From positions 71,621,644-71,685,643 of the forward strand of contig OZ026515.1 of the NCBI GenBank assembly GCA_964019695.1: DNA of 64,000 bases. Direction: 5' to 3'. The notes under the pieces were generated by a model, which saw nothing but the letters and a program-made list of their open reading frames with translations, made no database searches and had not been told where the DNA came from. The position numbers and the translations under genes are program-made. Shown in pieces: positions 1 through 10,175 of the stretch. The stretch's first letter is position 1; each line of letters begins with the position of its first letter. Source of the DNA: Loripinus fragilis. Taxonomy: Eukaryota > Mollusca > Bivalvia > Lucinida > Lucinidae.

Positions 1-560
1 ACAGAACTCATGGGTTTTCTATGAAAAACATGAAGGACTGCACAAAGCCAGTGAAAGACCTCACATAAAAGGCTATGATCCGTCCTACCATGGAGTACTC
101 CTCAACTGTCTGGGACCCAGCCCTACAAACTCCCATCACAGCATTGGAGCAGGTGCTGAAAGGGGTTGCTCGCTATGTCTGTAATGACTACCATTCCAGA
201 ACTCCAGGATGTGTCACCAAGATGATTGACAACCTGAACTGGGAACCTCTTAAAGTCAGACGCAGGCATGAACAACTTGGTATGCTGTAAAGAATTAAGC
301 AGAACCTCCTAGACACACCCATTGACAGGTACTTACAAGTCAGCGATAGCCATACCAGAAAACCAACCAAATTCTTCCAAGAGAGGATTTCAGATGCTAC
401 ATATTCCAACTCATTCTTTCAATGAACAGTGCAGGATTGGAACAGGCTTCCAGTGCAGCATCCCTGGAGGAATTCAGATCACTCCTCTGGGTGTGATCTG
501 CTCCAAAACAACAACAGCTCACCAGTGACAGTGTATAAAGTTTTAACCAGTTTTATCCTG
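1..560 (+). pseudogene. Non-LTR retrotransposon fragment, C-terminal end of reverse transcriptase ORF
   Basis: The frame at 75-290 encodes a stretch with RPTMEYSSTVWDP, then VARYVCNDYHSRTPGCVTKM, then LNWEPLKVRRR. This pattern (R-P-x-M-E-Y-x-x-x-V-W-D, then a basic R-R-H) is the usual C-terminal part of jockey/CR1-like LINE reverse transcriptases, just after the RT thumb. A stop follows at 288, and the similarity limps on in another frame at 322-480 (TGTYKSAIAI onward). The catalytic RT core would lie upstream of the window. It is a dead fragment with no start codon of its own. The family assignment is from motif recognition only. Confidence 0.75.
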
Positions 561-737
561 TACATAGTCTTTTGGGGCTACTAGGCCTGATACGGAATAC
601 GGGCTAGCTGATCGCCATCGCCAATCCTTGCCCCGCAGAGCTAAATGCGTTCTTTAAGAAGATCCCAGCTCTTTACTTGGAAGAAGAAGGTGCCCTAGAA
701 TGCACCATTTTATCAAAAAAAAATTCAGGAGCATGTC

Positions 738-746
738 CTCCCCCCC

Positions 747-777
<31 letters not shown>

Positions 778-780
778 ACA
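738..780. repeat. Poly-C / (CA)n simple repeat
   Basis: A run of about 25 C is followed by about nine CA dinucleotides. It sits right next to the 781-899 inverted repeat, so the tract may have grown from, or helped capture, that hairpin element. Run lengths in such tracts are prone to sequencing error. Confidence 0.9.
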
Positions 781-899
781 GGAACTTGTCACAAACTTTT
801 TTATGAAAAAGTAGGCGTGTGTATCTGTAAACATAGAAAATATATATAAAATTAATTATAGGCCTACTTTTTCTATTCTAAGGGTTTGTGACAAGTTCC
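781..899. repeat. 119-bp imperfect palindrome (small foldback element)
   Basis: GGAACTTGTCACAAAC at 781-796 is exactly the reverse complement of 884-899. A second inner pair follows, AAAAAGTAGGC near 807 with GCCTACTTTTT near 863. The loop is AT-rich. The whole stretch can fold into one long hairpin, like a foldback MITE. No coding capacity. Confidence 0.75.
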
Positions 900-1224
900 T
901 GTGGTTTTATCCGAAATAATGCGGCCGAAAAGTCATTGGACGAAACAGCGAAACCGTCTACACTTTTTTTGTTGAGACCGTATGACATACAAGAAAAAAA
1001 GGCGCTCCAGTTTATATTCACAAGCTCTACCTCATGGTTGTTAAGTGTCAAATTTTATTTCTATATTTCATGTGAACAAATTTTATTGTTGTTGTCATTT
1101 TATCATTTTCCCACGAGAATAAGGCTGTTTTTGGCGTTGCTAAGGCGATTTAGACTGGTTCAACTCAAGAAAACTCCCCAGCATTATTTTAACTAACGTA
1201 AAGCGTTGGTTGTCGTTGGCTGAG

Positions 1225-1364
1225 CCCACCGTAGCTCAGTTTGGGGTTTTCTTTAGCTCTGACTATCTGTGAGTCATGATTCCTTTTCTTTGTATCATCA
1301 TAATGTGTTAATTTGGTTTGATTGTTTCTCTGTGATGATACATTGCATTAGTTAGGAATTTTGG
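1225..1364. repeat. Dispersed repeat B, copy 1
   Basis: About 130 bp here match 6863-7001 in the same direction. Shared words include TTAGCTCTGACTATCT-like sequence and GTGATGATACATTGCATTAG. In both places repeat B lies in the Penelope/LINE graveyard, and in the second place it comes just before a family A copy. It is non-coding and its class is unknown; it could be an untranslated part of one of the local retroelements. Confidence 0.6.
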
Positions 1365-1565
1365 TAAATCTATTGTGATGGTTCCCAGCGCACATGCCCC
1401 TTTTTTGCTTTGTGTCGATAGATTCCTCCTCTGTTAGGAGAACCGCCTCTCAGCGTTGATAACTGGTGAATATGTATGCCCTCTCCCCACTGTTAAAGGT
1501 AATCTAACGTCTATTAAAAATAACTGGATCATGCATGTGCGCTGGGAACCATCACCATAGATTTA
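1365..1565. mobile_element. 201-bp MITE with 33-bp terminal inverted repeats
   Basis: Positions 1365-1397 and 1533-1565 are reverse complements with one mismatch over 33 bases (core GATGGTTCCCAGCGCACATGC). The ends start TA and finish TA, as in Tc1/mariner-type MITEs that target TA. The inside is non-coding. It is inserted at the end of repeat B copy 1. The near-identical arms suggest a fairly recent insertion. Confidence 0.8.
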
Positions 1566-1894
1566 TACAGTTTAAAATCTCTGGTAGAAATGTACAGATT
1601 AACACACCATCTTCTCCTTACATGGAAAGTTTATTTATGCATATGTTTGAACTATTAAAGCAGGTTTAAAGAAAACAAGTCCATAAGATATATCAGCATA
1701 ACTGTCAATCAGATAAAATGCTACTACGATCACAGTATATATAAGCATAACTATATGTGGCTATACACTAGCAAGCAAGGTATTTCTCTGCACATGCAAA
1801 GCATAACATAGTCCTCGTGCAAGCGAAAATATTTGCGCGTCTCCCCGCTGTCACTGTTTTTCTTCTAACATACAGGCCATTGATGGATCCAGAA

Positions 1895-3440
1895 TCATTC
1901 CTCGAATACAACAAGATCACACATCGCACTGATAAACGACGCTCTCGTTGACTCCAATTCACTGCAGTGTAATATGAAGGGCTGCATGGTTTCATCTTCT
2001 TCCCTACATAACGGGCACATCTTAGAGACTTGAAACTGGTTAAACTTTGCCCTTACAATTTGGAGTACATATGATCCACATGTCAGTTTTACCTGAGCAT
2101 ATGCCGTTAACAGACTGTTTGAGTTATGTTTACATTCTGTCCAAATTGGGTGTACTTTTCCAGGAGCATATAATGCTTTATTTAGGAATTTCAACGTTGA
2201 TTTTTTTGCTTCCTGAATAATTTCCTTTTTCCAGTGCTCAATTACATGTCGTCTAACCATAATTTTCCATGCCAGTTTCTATCCGGTGGGTTATCCACTA
2301 ACTCTTGTGCAGTTGGAAGACCGTATTTGTATAGTATCTCACGTAGTGCGATATTAACCAACTCTTGGAAGTGCTATCCTTTACAGCTAACTGTCTACGA
2401 GCCAGGTCCTTTTCAACGCATTCCTTCCTCACAATGTTCCCATACAATGTTAGTCTCCTTTTGTAAATTTCCGCTTCCACAGGTAACTGACCAGACAAGA
2501 TATACACGGCACTAGAGGCAACTCTTTTAGGTAAGTGTAGGATCTGTCAAATTATGGTTCTTTGATAATATTCTAATTTTTGAATGTCACATTTTGATAA
2601 GTTTATACTTTCAAGCCCATACACTAATCTTGGCCTGACATATGTTTGCCAGATACAAACTGATACCTTGGGGTTGATTCCATTTGAACCATGAAAACCT
2701 GCTCCCATTAAAGCTGTATTTCTAGCTGTTTTTATTCTGTCCTCAATAAATAGGTTATTTGATAGTTTGCTGTTTGATTCTCTTATCCAGCCTAAATGTT
2801 TATAACTATGCACACTTTCAAGTTATGTTTCACCGAGTAAGAAGATTTCATCTGTTTGGTTCTTGACATTATGTTGCATGGTCTTTGTCTTGGTATCGCT
2901 AATTTGGTAATGTTCCTGACACGCATAATACCACTGGATATTTAGCGCGCAATCTAGTTCTACCTGCATGTCAGCCATGAGCAGTATGTCATCCGCCATT
3001 CCAACGACACCAAGATATATGGGCCCAATATACAACCCGACTCGTTGCCTTGTCAAACAGTTCATAAATGGATTTACAAAGTGTTTATACCCTGTGGGTG
3101 ACCATATTCCTCCTTGACGCACACCCTGTCGCTCTGGAAATGGTAGAGAAACATCTCCGTCCATTTTTACTGCTGACTCTAAGCCTGTGTACCATTTGTT
3201 TAGGAAGTTCCACTTGCGACCACTTAATCAAACGTTGTACAATGTAACCAACGTCGAGTCATGCCATACAACATCGAATGCTTTACTGACATCAATGAAG
3301 GCTGTATATAGTGGTTTTTCATTGTCGACTGACTCAGCAATTGCTTCTGTAAGTAGTAGCGAACCACAGGTTGAAGAAGTATCTTTTGTGAAACCCCTCT
3401 GCAGCTTACTCTGTGCCTCATCTAGCATGTTATTTACCAA
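1895..3440 (-). pseudogene. Degraded non-LTR (LINE) reverse transcriptase
   Basis: Consecutive minus-strand frames spell a LINE pol in order. At 3440-3228 is the RT motif with PLYTAFIDVSKAFDVVWHD (catalytic Asp in FIDVSKAFD). At 3164-2823 are GVRQGG and then MADDILLMA, the A/Y-x-D-D active site with Met for Tyr. At 2813-2547 is NGINPKVSVCIWQTYVRPRL. At 2260-1895 is the C-terminal knuckle CPLCREEDET...LHC. Frames shift at each gap and stops separate them, so it is inactive. No endonuclease was seen; the element is probably 5' truncated. The exact clade is not assigned. Confidence 0.85.
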
Positions 3441-3576
3441 GTTAAGATGAACTTTTTCTGTAATTTTTCCTAGTATACTTGCTATGGTAATACGTTTATA
3501 GGAATTTGGATCATATGTGGGTTTTCCTTGTTTTTTTTATATATATATGGGTGTGAGCTAAACAATTATGTGTTTT

Positions 3577-3920
3577 AACAACAGCAGAATCTAGGGCAAA
3601 GATTTAGCGCTAGTAAACTACATTTAAGCCCCCGGTTGCTTGACTGCTGTCCGTTCTAAGGCAGTGGTTCTGTTGCTGTGTTTTATGTGCCTCCCATTGT
3701 TTGTGGGAGTTCTGTGTTTGTATTTGATTTGTTATGCATTACTTTGTGTCCCTCTAGTTTTGCAATAATCTGGAAGAGGAAGAGAAAGCTGGTTGCTAAT
3801 CTATTATTTTCTTCCAGATATATTATTACTTTAAATGTTATTTGGTTCTTCCTCACGGTGCCGTGGGTTGGTCTGCAGTGTGTAATTGTGGTGTTTCCTG
3901 ATCATACTCACTTACTTTTT
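3577..3920 (+). repeat. Repeat family A, copy 1
   Basis: A roughly 330-bp unit running from AACAGCAGAATCTAGGG through CCGTTCTAAGGCAGTG to TTTCCTGATCATACTCACT. The same unit recurs at 7036-7365, 8942-9290, 9686-9939 (5' truncated) and 24139-24455, and inverted at 11235-11330. It has no ORF of its own, although chance frames run across it. It may be a SINE or other non-autonomous element; I could not find a clear tRNA A/B box. Confidence 0.8.
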
Positions 3921-3934
3921 GTTATCTATTGTAT

Positions 3935-4425
3935 CATGTTTGACTGGGCCACAATTTTTGCTGGCGTTCCACAAGGCTCTATTCTTGGACCACTTAATTT
4001 TCTTATCTATATTAATGATATTGTTAACAACATCCAGTCTTCTATACGCCTCTTTGCAGATGACACCAGCCTGTACATCATTGTCGAAAATCCTCATAAA
4101 GCTGTGCTCACTCTGAATTCAGACCTAGAAACAGTATTTCACTTGGCTGGGGAATGGTTGGTGGACTTTAGTCCTACTAAAGGTACCTCTCTTCTCATAT
4201 CTAGGAAAAGAGTACCTACATAGCATTCACCTTTCGAAATGAAAAATATTGAGCTTTCTGATAAAACGACGCACAAGCACCTGGGTATCACTTTTAACAA
4301 CTTGTGCAAATGGTGAGAACATACGAATAACATTTCACAAAAAAGCAGGGTCTAGACTTAACCTACTCTGATCTTTAAAATTCAAACTACGCAGGCATGC
4401 TTTAGGGTGTATGTATGAATCATTT
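3935..4425 (+). pseudogene. Jockey-like LINE reverse transcriptase, front fragment
   Basis: The frame ending at 4223 contains [20 protein letters not shown], then [12 protein letters not shown] (the F-A-D-D active site) and a run matching the RT thumb. After a stop at 4221 the same protein continues (LSDKTTHKHLGITFNN). The sequence upstream of 3920 is family A repeat, so the N-terminal RT half is missing. The back part of what looks like the same kind of protein resumes at about 7370, with Penelope material in between. This fits a jockey-like element split by later insertions. Confidence 0.85.
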
Positions 4426-4435
4426 ATTTGTCCTT

Positions 4436-5165
4436 TATTCACGTTTTATTGCTAATTCTACTTCATGTACAACTACTGAGTTGTCTATTCTTTTTGACTT
4501 ATTGCCTCACTGCGATTAAAAACCATGTCATTAGATATTGCACAACAGTTTATGAAAAAAATTGTAAAATATTTTGGTCTATTAAAAATCCAGGTGAAAT
4601 TCTTAATAAATTGAAGTCTAGAGGTTTTCTATCATCTAGTTTGTCCACATATGATTTCTCTACTATCTATACTACATTGCCTCATAATCTAATCAAAGAA
4701 AAACTATCAGAACTAATTAAACAAACATTTAACAGAGAGGGCTCACTTTATTTGGCTTGCAATGATAAAATGCCCTTTTTACTTCTTAACAACCTAAACG
4801 ATATAAATTGTGGTCATGTCAGAAAATATGTGATGCTCTTCATTATCTTTTGGACAATATATTTATAAGATTTGGCTCGAAATTATATAGACAAAGTGTA
4901 GGTATTCCAATGGGTACTGATTGTGCTCCTCTTGTTGCAGATTTGTTTTTGTTTTGTTATGAGAAAGACTTCATGTTGTCTCTGTCAGATAATAATCAAC
5001 CTGATATTATTGAAGCTTTTAACTCCACCTCCAGATATTTAGATGACTTACTTAATATTGATAATCCTTATTTTGATCAAATGGTAGGTCAGATATATCC
5101 TACTGAATTTCAGTTAAATAAGGTGAATTCTTCTGATACTGAAGCTCCGTTTTTAAACTGGTTTA
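4436..5165 (+). pseudogene. Penelope-like element (PLE) reverse transcriptase, copy 1, front part
   Basis: Two overlapping frames (to 4868, and from 4808) give the ordered PLE RT signature: IKNPGEILNKLKSRGFL, then YDFSTIYTTLPHNLIKEKL (first catalytic Asp in Y-D-F-S), then QSVGIPMGTDCAPLVADLFL, then STSRYLDDLLNIDNPYF (Y-L-D-D active site). The frameshift near 4830 breaks the ORF. The similarity stops at about 5165 where family A' repeats begin, and resumes at 6146. No GIY-YIG endonuclease was recognised on either side, so this may be an endonuclease-lacking or domain-permuted PLE, or simply truncated. Confidence 0.9.
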
Positions 5166-5167
5166 AG

Positions 5168-5700
5168 CCCTCCAGTAGAAGTATTTTACTGACCGTTCCA
5201 AGGCGGTGCTTCTTTTGTGGGTCGTTTTTGTTAGATATGCTTCATGTTTGTGTGTGTTATGTTGTTGTGTCTGTTCCTTGTAGCCTTGTTGTCACCTGCT
5301 GGGAAAGGGCTGACCTCTTGGCTGGCGTGTTAGTTGAGTTTTGTCACTTTCCCAAATGTGTGCTGGTCCACATCAGAATTAAGGGTGAGGTTGGCGCTGT
5401 AAAACTGGTTTAATCCCTCCAGTAAAATATTTTACTGACCGTTCCAAGGCAGTACCTCTTTTATGGATCTTTTATGTTTTTGTTCTGTCTTGTGTTTGCT
5501 ATTTCTTTGTGCGCGTCTTTTTATATGTGCTTTGTGGTCACCTGCTGGGAAAGGGCTGACCTCTTGGCTCTCGTTTGTGGTGTCTAACTGTGAGTTCGTC
5601 ACTTTCCCATTGGTATCCTGGGTCAGGTGTGGTACTTGATTGTATCGATTCCTGATATTTGCACCCTTACTTACTTTGAACTTGTCAATAACAAATGGCA
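5168..5700 (+). repeat. Two tandem copies of repeat A', inserted in the PLE
   Basis: Copies at about 5168-5396 and 5402-5690 both carry CTGACCGTTCCAAGGC, CACCTGCTGGGAAAGGGCTG and CACTTTCCCA. An inverted copy lies at 9958-10170. The head (AAGCCCTCCAGTAG then CCGTTCCAAGGCGGTG) resembles family A, so A and A' look like diverged branches of one repeat. They interrupt the PLE RT frame between the Y-L-D-D region and the C-terminal domain. Confidence 0.7.
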
Positions 5701-5715
5701 TAGTTTCTTCGCAAA

Positions 5716-6145
5716 TTTTAGTCTGGTTTCCCTCCCCTAGATCTACCTATCTAGGGTCAGGTATAGGCTAATCCAGATGGTCAAAATCCTGACCGTCAAC
5801 GAGAATCTCTGGATAGGTGTGATCTAGGGGAAGTAACTCTGAACTGTGAAAAATGGCGCAGATGATCGAGCGGATGATTCATGAGAGCTTTAGATGCAAT
5901 AAAATTAATCAAACTTGGGGAAGGAATCCAGTATCTCAATGTGTATTTGTTTTTTTTGCAAAACTCGCTTTGCTTTAGTGATTTAAATTAACAAAATATC
6001 GTAACGGTCCAAGAGTTCGCAAACCACGCTAAACTTGAAACGTAACAGGCCATCTAATTGGTCGATCAATAAACTAATCACAGCCAATGATAGAATATGG
6101 GATACCTGTTGTCGAATTGAGACGATAACAGGGCACCAGTTTACT
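5716..6145. repeat. Roughly 430-bp insertion inside PLE copy 1
   Basis: PLE sequence reads AATGGCATAGTTTCTTC up to 5715 and resumes with AAAATTTATGATAAACG at 6146. The two parts are adjacent in PLE copy 2 (10197-10225). The inserted DNA has a foldback near its start (CCCCTAGATCTACCTATC around 5737 against GGATAGGTGTGATCTAGGGG around 5813). No coding content was recognised. Confidence 0.6.
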
Positions 6146-6442
6146 AAAATTTATGATAAACGTAATGACTTTAATTTTGAAATAGTAAATTTCCCATTTC
6201 TTGATGGAGATGTTCCTCGCCCCCCTTCCCATTGTGTATATATTACTCAGCTTATTCGTTTTGCAAGAGTTTATTCTAATGTTGATGACTTCAACAACAG
6301 CAACTTATGTTTAACTGCTAAGCTATTAGAACAGGGTTATAGATACCATAAAATTAGAAAAGCATTTTCTAAATTCTACCACAGACACTCAGAGTAAATT
6401 GTTAAATACAAAATTTGGTTAAAACTCTTCTGCAACAAATAT

Positions 6443-6678
6443 ATTTTTAAAAAGGGTAGCCTTTAACCGAAGAACTGAAACTAGAGTAAGCAAGTTTTCG
6501 GGGCCAGACTAGCTAGTTTCGGCCTTTTAGGCCTCATCAGTGACCCTCTAATAATTTCAAAGTTCTCAAATGAAACCTATGATCCCAAAGGACAAGAAAA
6601 TAAAATCTACACTATAGTGAAGGGCAGGGAGACGTTCTACCGCCGCCACACAGTACCAATCACCAACTGTAGTGAAGT
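6443..6678 (-). mobile_element. 236-bp hammerhead-bearing insertion flanked by 7-bp duplication
   Basis: CAAATAT occurs at 6436-6442 and again at 6679-6685. Removing the DNA between them rejoins the PLE coding sequence (TLLQQ ... EPIFYGD), so this is a discrete insertion. It reads on the minus strand and ends with TTTTTAAAAAT. It carries a hammerhead ribozyme (separate entry). No ORF was seen. It may be a 5'-truncated copy of an RNA related to retrozymes, to hammerhead-bearing SINEs, or to the untranslated end of another PLE. Confidence 0.65.
6501..6546 (-). ncRNA. Type I hammerhead ribozyme (HHR)
   Basis: On the minus strand all core parts are present in order. The stem I 5' strand GGGTCA (6546-6541) is followed by CTGATGA (6540-6534). 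Stem II is GGCC-TAAAA-GGCC (6533-6521), followed by GAAA (6520-6517). A very short stem III (ACT/AGT with loop AGCT) ends in cleavage triplet GTC (6509-6507). Stem I then closes with TGGCCC (6506-6501), giving six pairs including one T-G wobble. Cleavage is expected between 6507 and 6506. The minimal stem III is typical of hammerheads in animal retroelements (PLEs, retrozymes, some SINEs), which usually work as dimers. No second copy was found in the window. Confidence 0.88.
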
Positions 6679-6862
6679 CAAATATCAGAACCTATATTTT
6701 ACGGTGATATAGTTTATAAATTTAAAAAAATTGTTGAAAAACCTAATTGCAGTGATGAATTCAAATAGCTTAAATTACACGATGGTGGGTCAGGCCATAG
6801 ACTCTATAACAATTCTGACGTAAAGCTTTAATTGGTAGATTGGTACCTGATACTTATCAGTA

Positions 6863-7001
6863 GCTGGACCCACCTTGGCTCAACTTGAGGTTTTCTTAAG
6901 CTCTGACTATCTATGAGTCGTGAGCCCTTTTCTTTGTTTCATCATAGTGTGTTAATTTGATTAGAGTATTTCTCTGTGATGATACATTGCATTAGTTAGA
7001 A
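6863..7001. repeat. Dispersed repeat B, copy 2
   Basis: It matches 1225-1364 in the same direction, ending GATACATTGCATTAGTTAG. It lies between the end of PLE copy 1 and family A copy 2. No coding content. Confidence 0.6.
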
Positions 7002-7035
7002 GGCTTCCATGCGAGCTGAACATTTCTTGTACTTC

Positions 7036-7365
7036 AAGAACAGCAGAATCTAGGGCGAAGATTTGGTACCAGTAAAATGCATTTAAGCACCCCCAGTGAC
7101 TTAGGGTGCCATCCGTTCTAAGGCAGTGGTTCTGTTGCTACTCCCATTGTGAGAGTCTGTAATTGTTCTATGTTTTGTTGTACGTTACTTTATGTCCATT
7201 CTTGTTTTGCAATCATCTTGATGGGGAAGAGAGAGCTGGTTGTTTTGCTTAGTTTGTCTTCCTGGTGTCTCGTGATGGTTGTGTGGCTCTTCCTCGCGGT
7301 GCCATGGGTTTGTCTGCGGTTGGTGATTGAGGTATTTCCTGATCATACTCACTCATCTTTTTTTA
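7036..7365 (+). repeat. Repeat family A, copy 2
   Basis: A full-length unit from AACAGCAGAATCTAGGGCG to GATCATACTCACT with a T-rich end. Directly after it, LINE coding sequence resumes. Confidence 0.8.
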
Positions 7366-7369
7366 TTAG

Positions 7370-7930
7370 AATTACAACGACGTTGTATGGGATAACCGCT
7401 TCAATGAACTAAAGAAACAACTAGGCCTCATTCATCATAAAGCATCTAGAGTCGTAACTGGGGGAACAAAACTATGTAGCCTCAAAAAGCTTTTATTTGA
7501 ACTTAGGTGGGATACCCACCAAGAAAACGCTCTAAACACAAACTTATTGTTTTTATAAGAATATAAATGGACTAACTCCTGCCTATCTCTCTGATATCAT
7601 ACTTCCTATTGTCTAAGATTATGTCCCATAATATAATCTACGAAATGCTAACAATATGCAATCATTGTGAACCAAAACAAATCTCTTTTTCAATTCTTTC
7701 TTTCCACCAACCATTCGCGCCTGGAATGAACTATCAGACGAATCAAAGGGAGCAAACACTGTATCCGCTTTTAGATATAAAGGAACACACTCACACACTT
7801 GACATTTTTGGAATGTAAGATAAATGCTCACTCACTATTTCAAAGTTTAAGAGAAGATCTTGCAATACAAAGGAATGAATTGCAAAAGTTCTTAGAAGCT
7901 TGGGCACCATTTAAGAATTTGTTAAATGCA
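7370..7930 (+). pseudogene. Jockey-like LINE reverse transcriptase, back fragment
   Basis: Across several stops and frameshifts the translation gives a tyrosine/tryptophan pair in YNDVVWD, then GLIHHKASRVVTGGTKL and LLFELRWDT. These match the C-terminal domain that follows the RT core in jockey-like elements, and so fit the front fragment at 3935-4425. Later pieces (7609-7818 and to about 7930) hold decayed matches to the final part. Several in-frame stops make it clearly dead. Confidence 0.75.
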
Positions 7931-8469
7931 AGTTCATAGCAACGTATACATCAGCATACGTCAAAAATGACAACAGAAAATAAAAATATGAACAGATAAC
8001 ATGCTCCTTAATAATAATGATTTTTATAAAGATAATACTCTCCAAATATAATACAAAATAAATAAACCCACCCAGGATTCTTGACATAAAGTGAATTAAA
8101 CCTTACAGAAAAAGCCTACAAGAGAACTGGTGAACCCCGAATGACTGGTTTTCCTTTCTCTTCTACTAGATACATCAAGATCTTAGTCATTCTTAGAATT
8201 TCACAAGGGACAGAGGCCTTAACTTCTTTCTGCTTCTTCCTACACTATTTTCTGTTTCATAATAAAATGTGTGAAAACTAGTTATGGTTACAAAATCATG
8301 TTACCCCTAATTAATACATAAGCTGTTGTAGAATTAAGGTGAGAATGAGAGTATGAAAGAATGAAAGAGAACTGTGAATAAACTGTAAACACCCTGATAG
8401 TTGCCTCTGTGCTATCAAGGTAAATTGTAACAGGGGCTCATAAAATAAATGATCAAAACACAAAAAAGA
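7931..8469. other. AT-rich spacer, nothing recognised
   Basis: About 540 bp between the LINE remnant and PLE copy 2. The short minus-strand frame at 8311-8574 is low in complexity and has no recognisable domain. It may hold decayed LINE 3' sequence. Confidence 0.5.
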
Positions 8470-9690
8470 AAAAAGAAGACCTATGAGCAAACTTTGCTTG
8501 ACGAGAGGTCTATCGTTGATACGCATCGATGCCATATGGCTGCTAAGTTTGGTGTGTTTGTTGGTGAGGATCATTACATATAATAAGCTTTCTACGTTAA
8601 ACTGGCTACCTAAACTTCATAAAAGACCTTATAAGTCACGTTTTATTGCTAATTTCAGCTCATTTATACTACTGAGTCACTATAATTTTGACTTCTTGCC
8701 TCACTGCGATTAAAATAGTAAGTGAGTATGAGTTTAACCATGTTATAAAATATTGTGAAACAGTTTATGAGAGGAATGGTAAAAATCTATTTTTGTCTAT
8801 TAAAAACTCAGGTGAGATTCTTAACAAATTAAAATATAAAGGTTTTCTAGCATCTAGTGTGTCTACATATGATTTTTCTACTCTCTATACTACATTAGTC
8901 ATACTCTAATAAAAGAAAAACTAACTGGATTAATTGAACACAACAACAGCAGAATCTAGGGCGAAGATTTGGTACCAGTAAAATGTATTTAAGCCCCCCG
9001 GTGGCTTAGGCTGCTGTCCGTTCTAAGGCGGTGGCTCTGTTGTTGTTGATTTTGTGTTTATTGTTACTCTCATTGTGGGAGTCTGAAATTGTTCTATGTT
9101 TTGTTGTACGTTACTTTATGTCCATTCTAGTATTGCAATCACCTTGATGGGGAAGCAAGAGCTGGTAGCTTTGCTAAATTTGCCTTCCTGGTGTTTTGTG
9201 ATGGTTGAGCGAATCTTCCTCACGGTGCCACGGGGTTGTCTGCGGTTTGTGATTGTGGTATTTCCTGATCATACTCACCTACTATTTTTAACAGAGAGGG
9301 CTTACTTAATTTGGCTTGTAATGATAAACGCACCCTTTTGACTTCTGAACAACATAAAATTGTCAATTTGTGGTCATGTCAGAAAGTGTGTGATGCTCTC
9401 CATTATCTTTTGAACAGTGTTTTTATAAGATTTGGCTCAAAATTCTATAGAAAAAATTGTAGGTATTCCAAAGGACCCATACTAATTGTGTTCCTCTTGT
9501 TGCAGTTTTGCTTTTGTTTGATTATGAGCGTGACTTCATGTTGTCTCTTTCTGAAAATAATCAAGCTGATGTTGTTAAAGCATTTAACTCTACCTCAAGA
9601 TATCTAGATGACTTGCTTAATATTGATAATCCTTATTTCGGCCAAATGGTAAGTCATATACATGTACGTATATCCGACTGAACTTATTGT
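8470..9690 (+). pseudogene. Penelope-like element reverse transcriptase, copy 2, front part
   Basis: Pieces in order: STLNWLPKLHKRPYKSRFIA (8590-8655, the W-L-P-K-L-H-K signature of PLE RTs), then a frameshift, NSGEILNKLKYKGFLASS and YDFSTLYTTL (8805-8900), then family A copy 3 inserted at 8942-9290. Next come LWSCQKVCDALHYLL and a damaged version of the G-I-P-M-G-T region (9361-9500), then the STSRYLDDLLNIDNPYF region at about 9590-9640. It is a separate copy from the one at 4436-6830, with different insertions and different damage. Confidence 0.88.
8942..9290 (+). repeat. Repeat family A, copy 3, inside PLE copy 2
   Basis: A full-length unit starting at AACAACAGCAGAATC and ending GATCATACTCACC plus a T-rich tail. 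The PLE reading is interrupted between the Y-T-T-L motif region and AACAGAGAGGGC, which are joined in PLE copy 1 (4720-4745). This shows family A is a mobile unit and not part of the PLE. Confidence 0.8.
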
Positions 9691-10175
9691 TGTTGACTTG
9701 TTGTTTACTGTAACTCCCATTGTGGGAGTCTGTAATTGTTCTTTGTTTTGTTGTACGTTACTTTATGTCCATTCTAGTTTTGCAATCATCTTGGTGGGGA
9801 AGAGAGAGCTGGTTGCTTGGCTTAGTTTGTCTTCCTGGTGTCTTGTGATTGTTGTGTGGCTCTTGCTCGTGGTGCAATGAGTTTGTCTGCGGTTTGTGAT
9901 TGTGATATTTCCTGATCATACTCACTTAGGCTATTTTGTAAAGGCAAATTCCTTAGATACTGAAAGTAAGAAAGGCGGCAAAGATCAGGAATCGATACAG
10001 TTAAGTACCACACCTGACCCAGGATACCACATGGGAAAGTGACAAAGCACAATTAAACATCACAAACAAGAGCCAAGAGGTCAGCCCTTTCCCAGCAGAT
10101 GACCACAGGGCAGAAATGAACAGACGCAAAAGCATGAAAAACACAAGACATTAATAACACAAGCCCCCTTTTTGG
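9686..10175. repeat. Family A copy 4 (+) followed by inverted A' copy (-) inside PLE copy 2
   Basis: Positions 9686-9939 are a 5'-shortened family A unit (GTGGGAGTCTGTAATTG to GATCATACTCACTTA). A short stretch of PLE (SSDTE-like, 9945-9965) follows. Positions 9958-10170 are then the reverse complement of the A' unit (GTACCACACCTGACCCAGG, then CAGCCCTTTCCCAGCAG). So the two branches have inserted side by side in opposite directions. Confidence 0.7.

Larger units (their letters stand above)
6146..6830 (+). pseudogene. Penelope-like element copy 1, C-terminal part, interrupted by a hammerhead insertion
   Basis: The frame to 6397 encodes KIYDKRNDFNFEIVNFPFLD, then VYITQLIRFARV and LLEQGYRYHKIRKAFSKFYH, the conserved C-terminal block of this PLE lineage. 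The frame then degrades (NLVKTLLQQ near 6415), is broken by the insertion at 6443-6678, and continues as EPIFYGDIVYKFKKIVEKP at 6686-6750 before a stop. Downstream (to 6830) the match fades. Confidence 0.8.

Noticed and set aside
6443..6678. CRISPR-like or phage-like origin for regularly repeated words in the window
   Set aside because: No array has equal direct repeats with unique equal-length spacers; all arrays are inverted transposon ends or tandem units.
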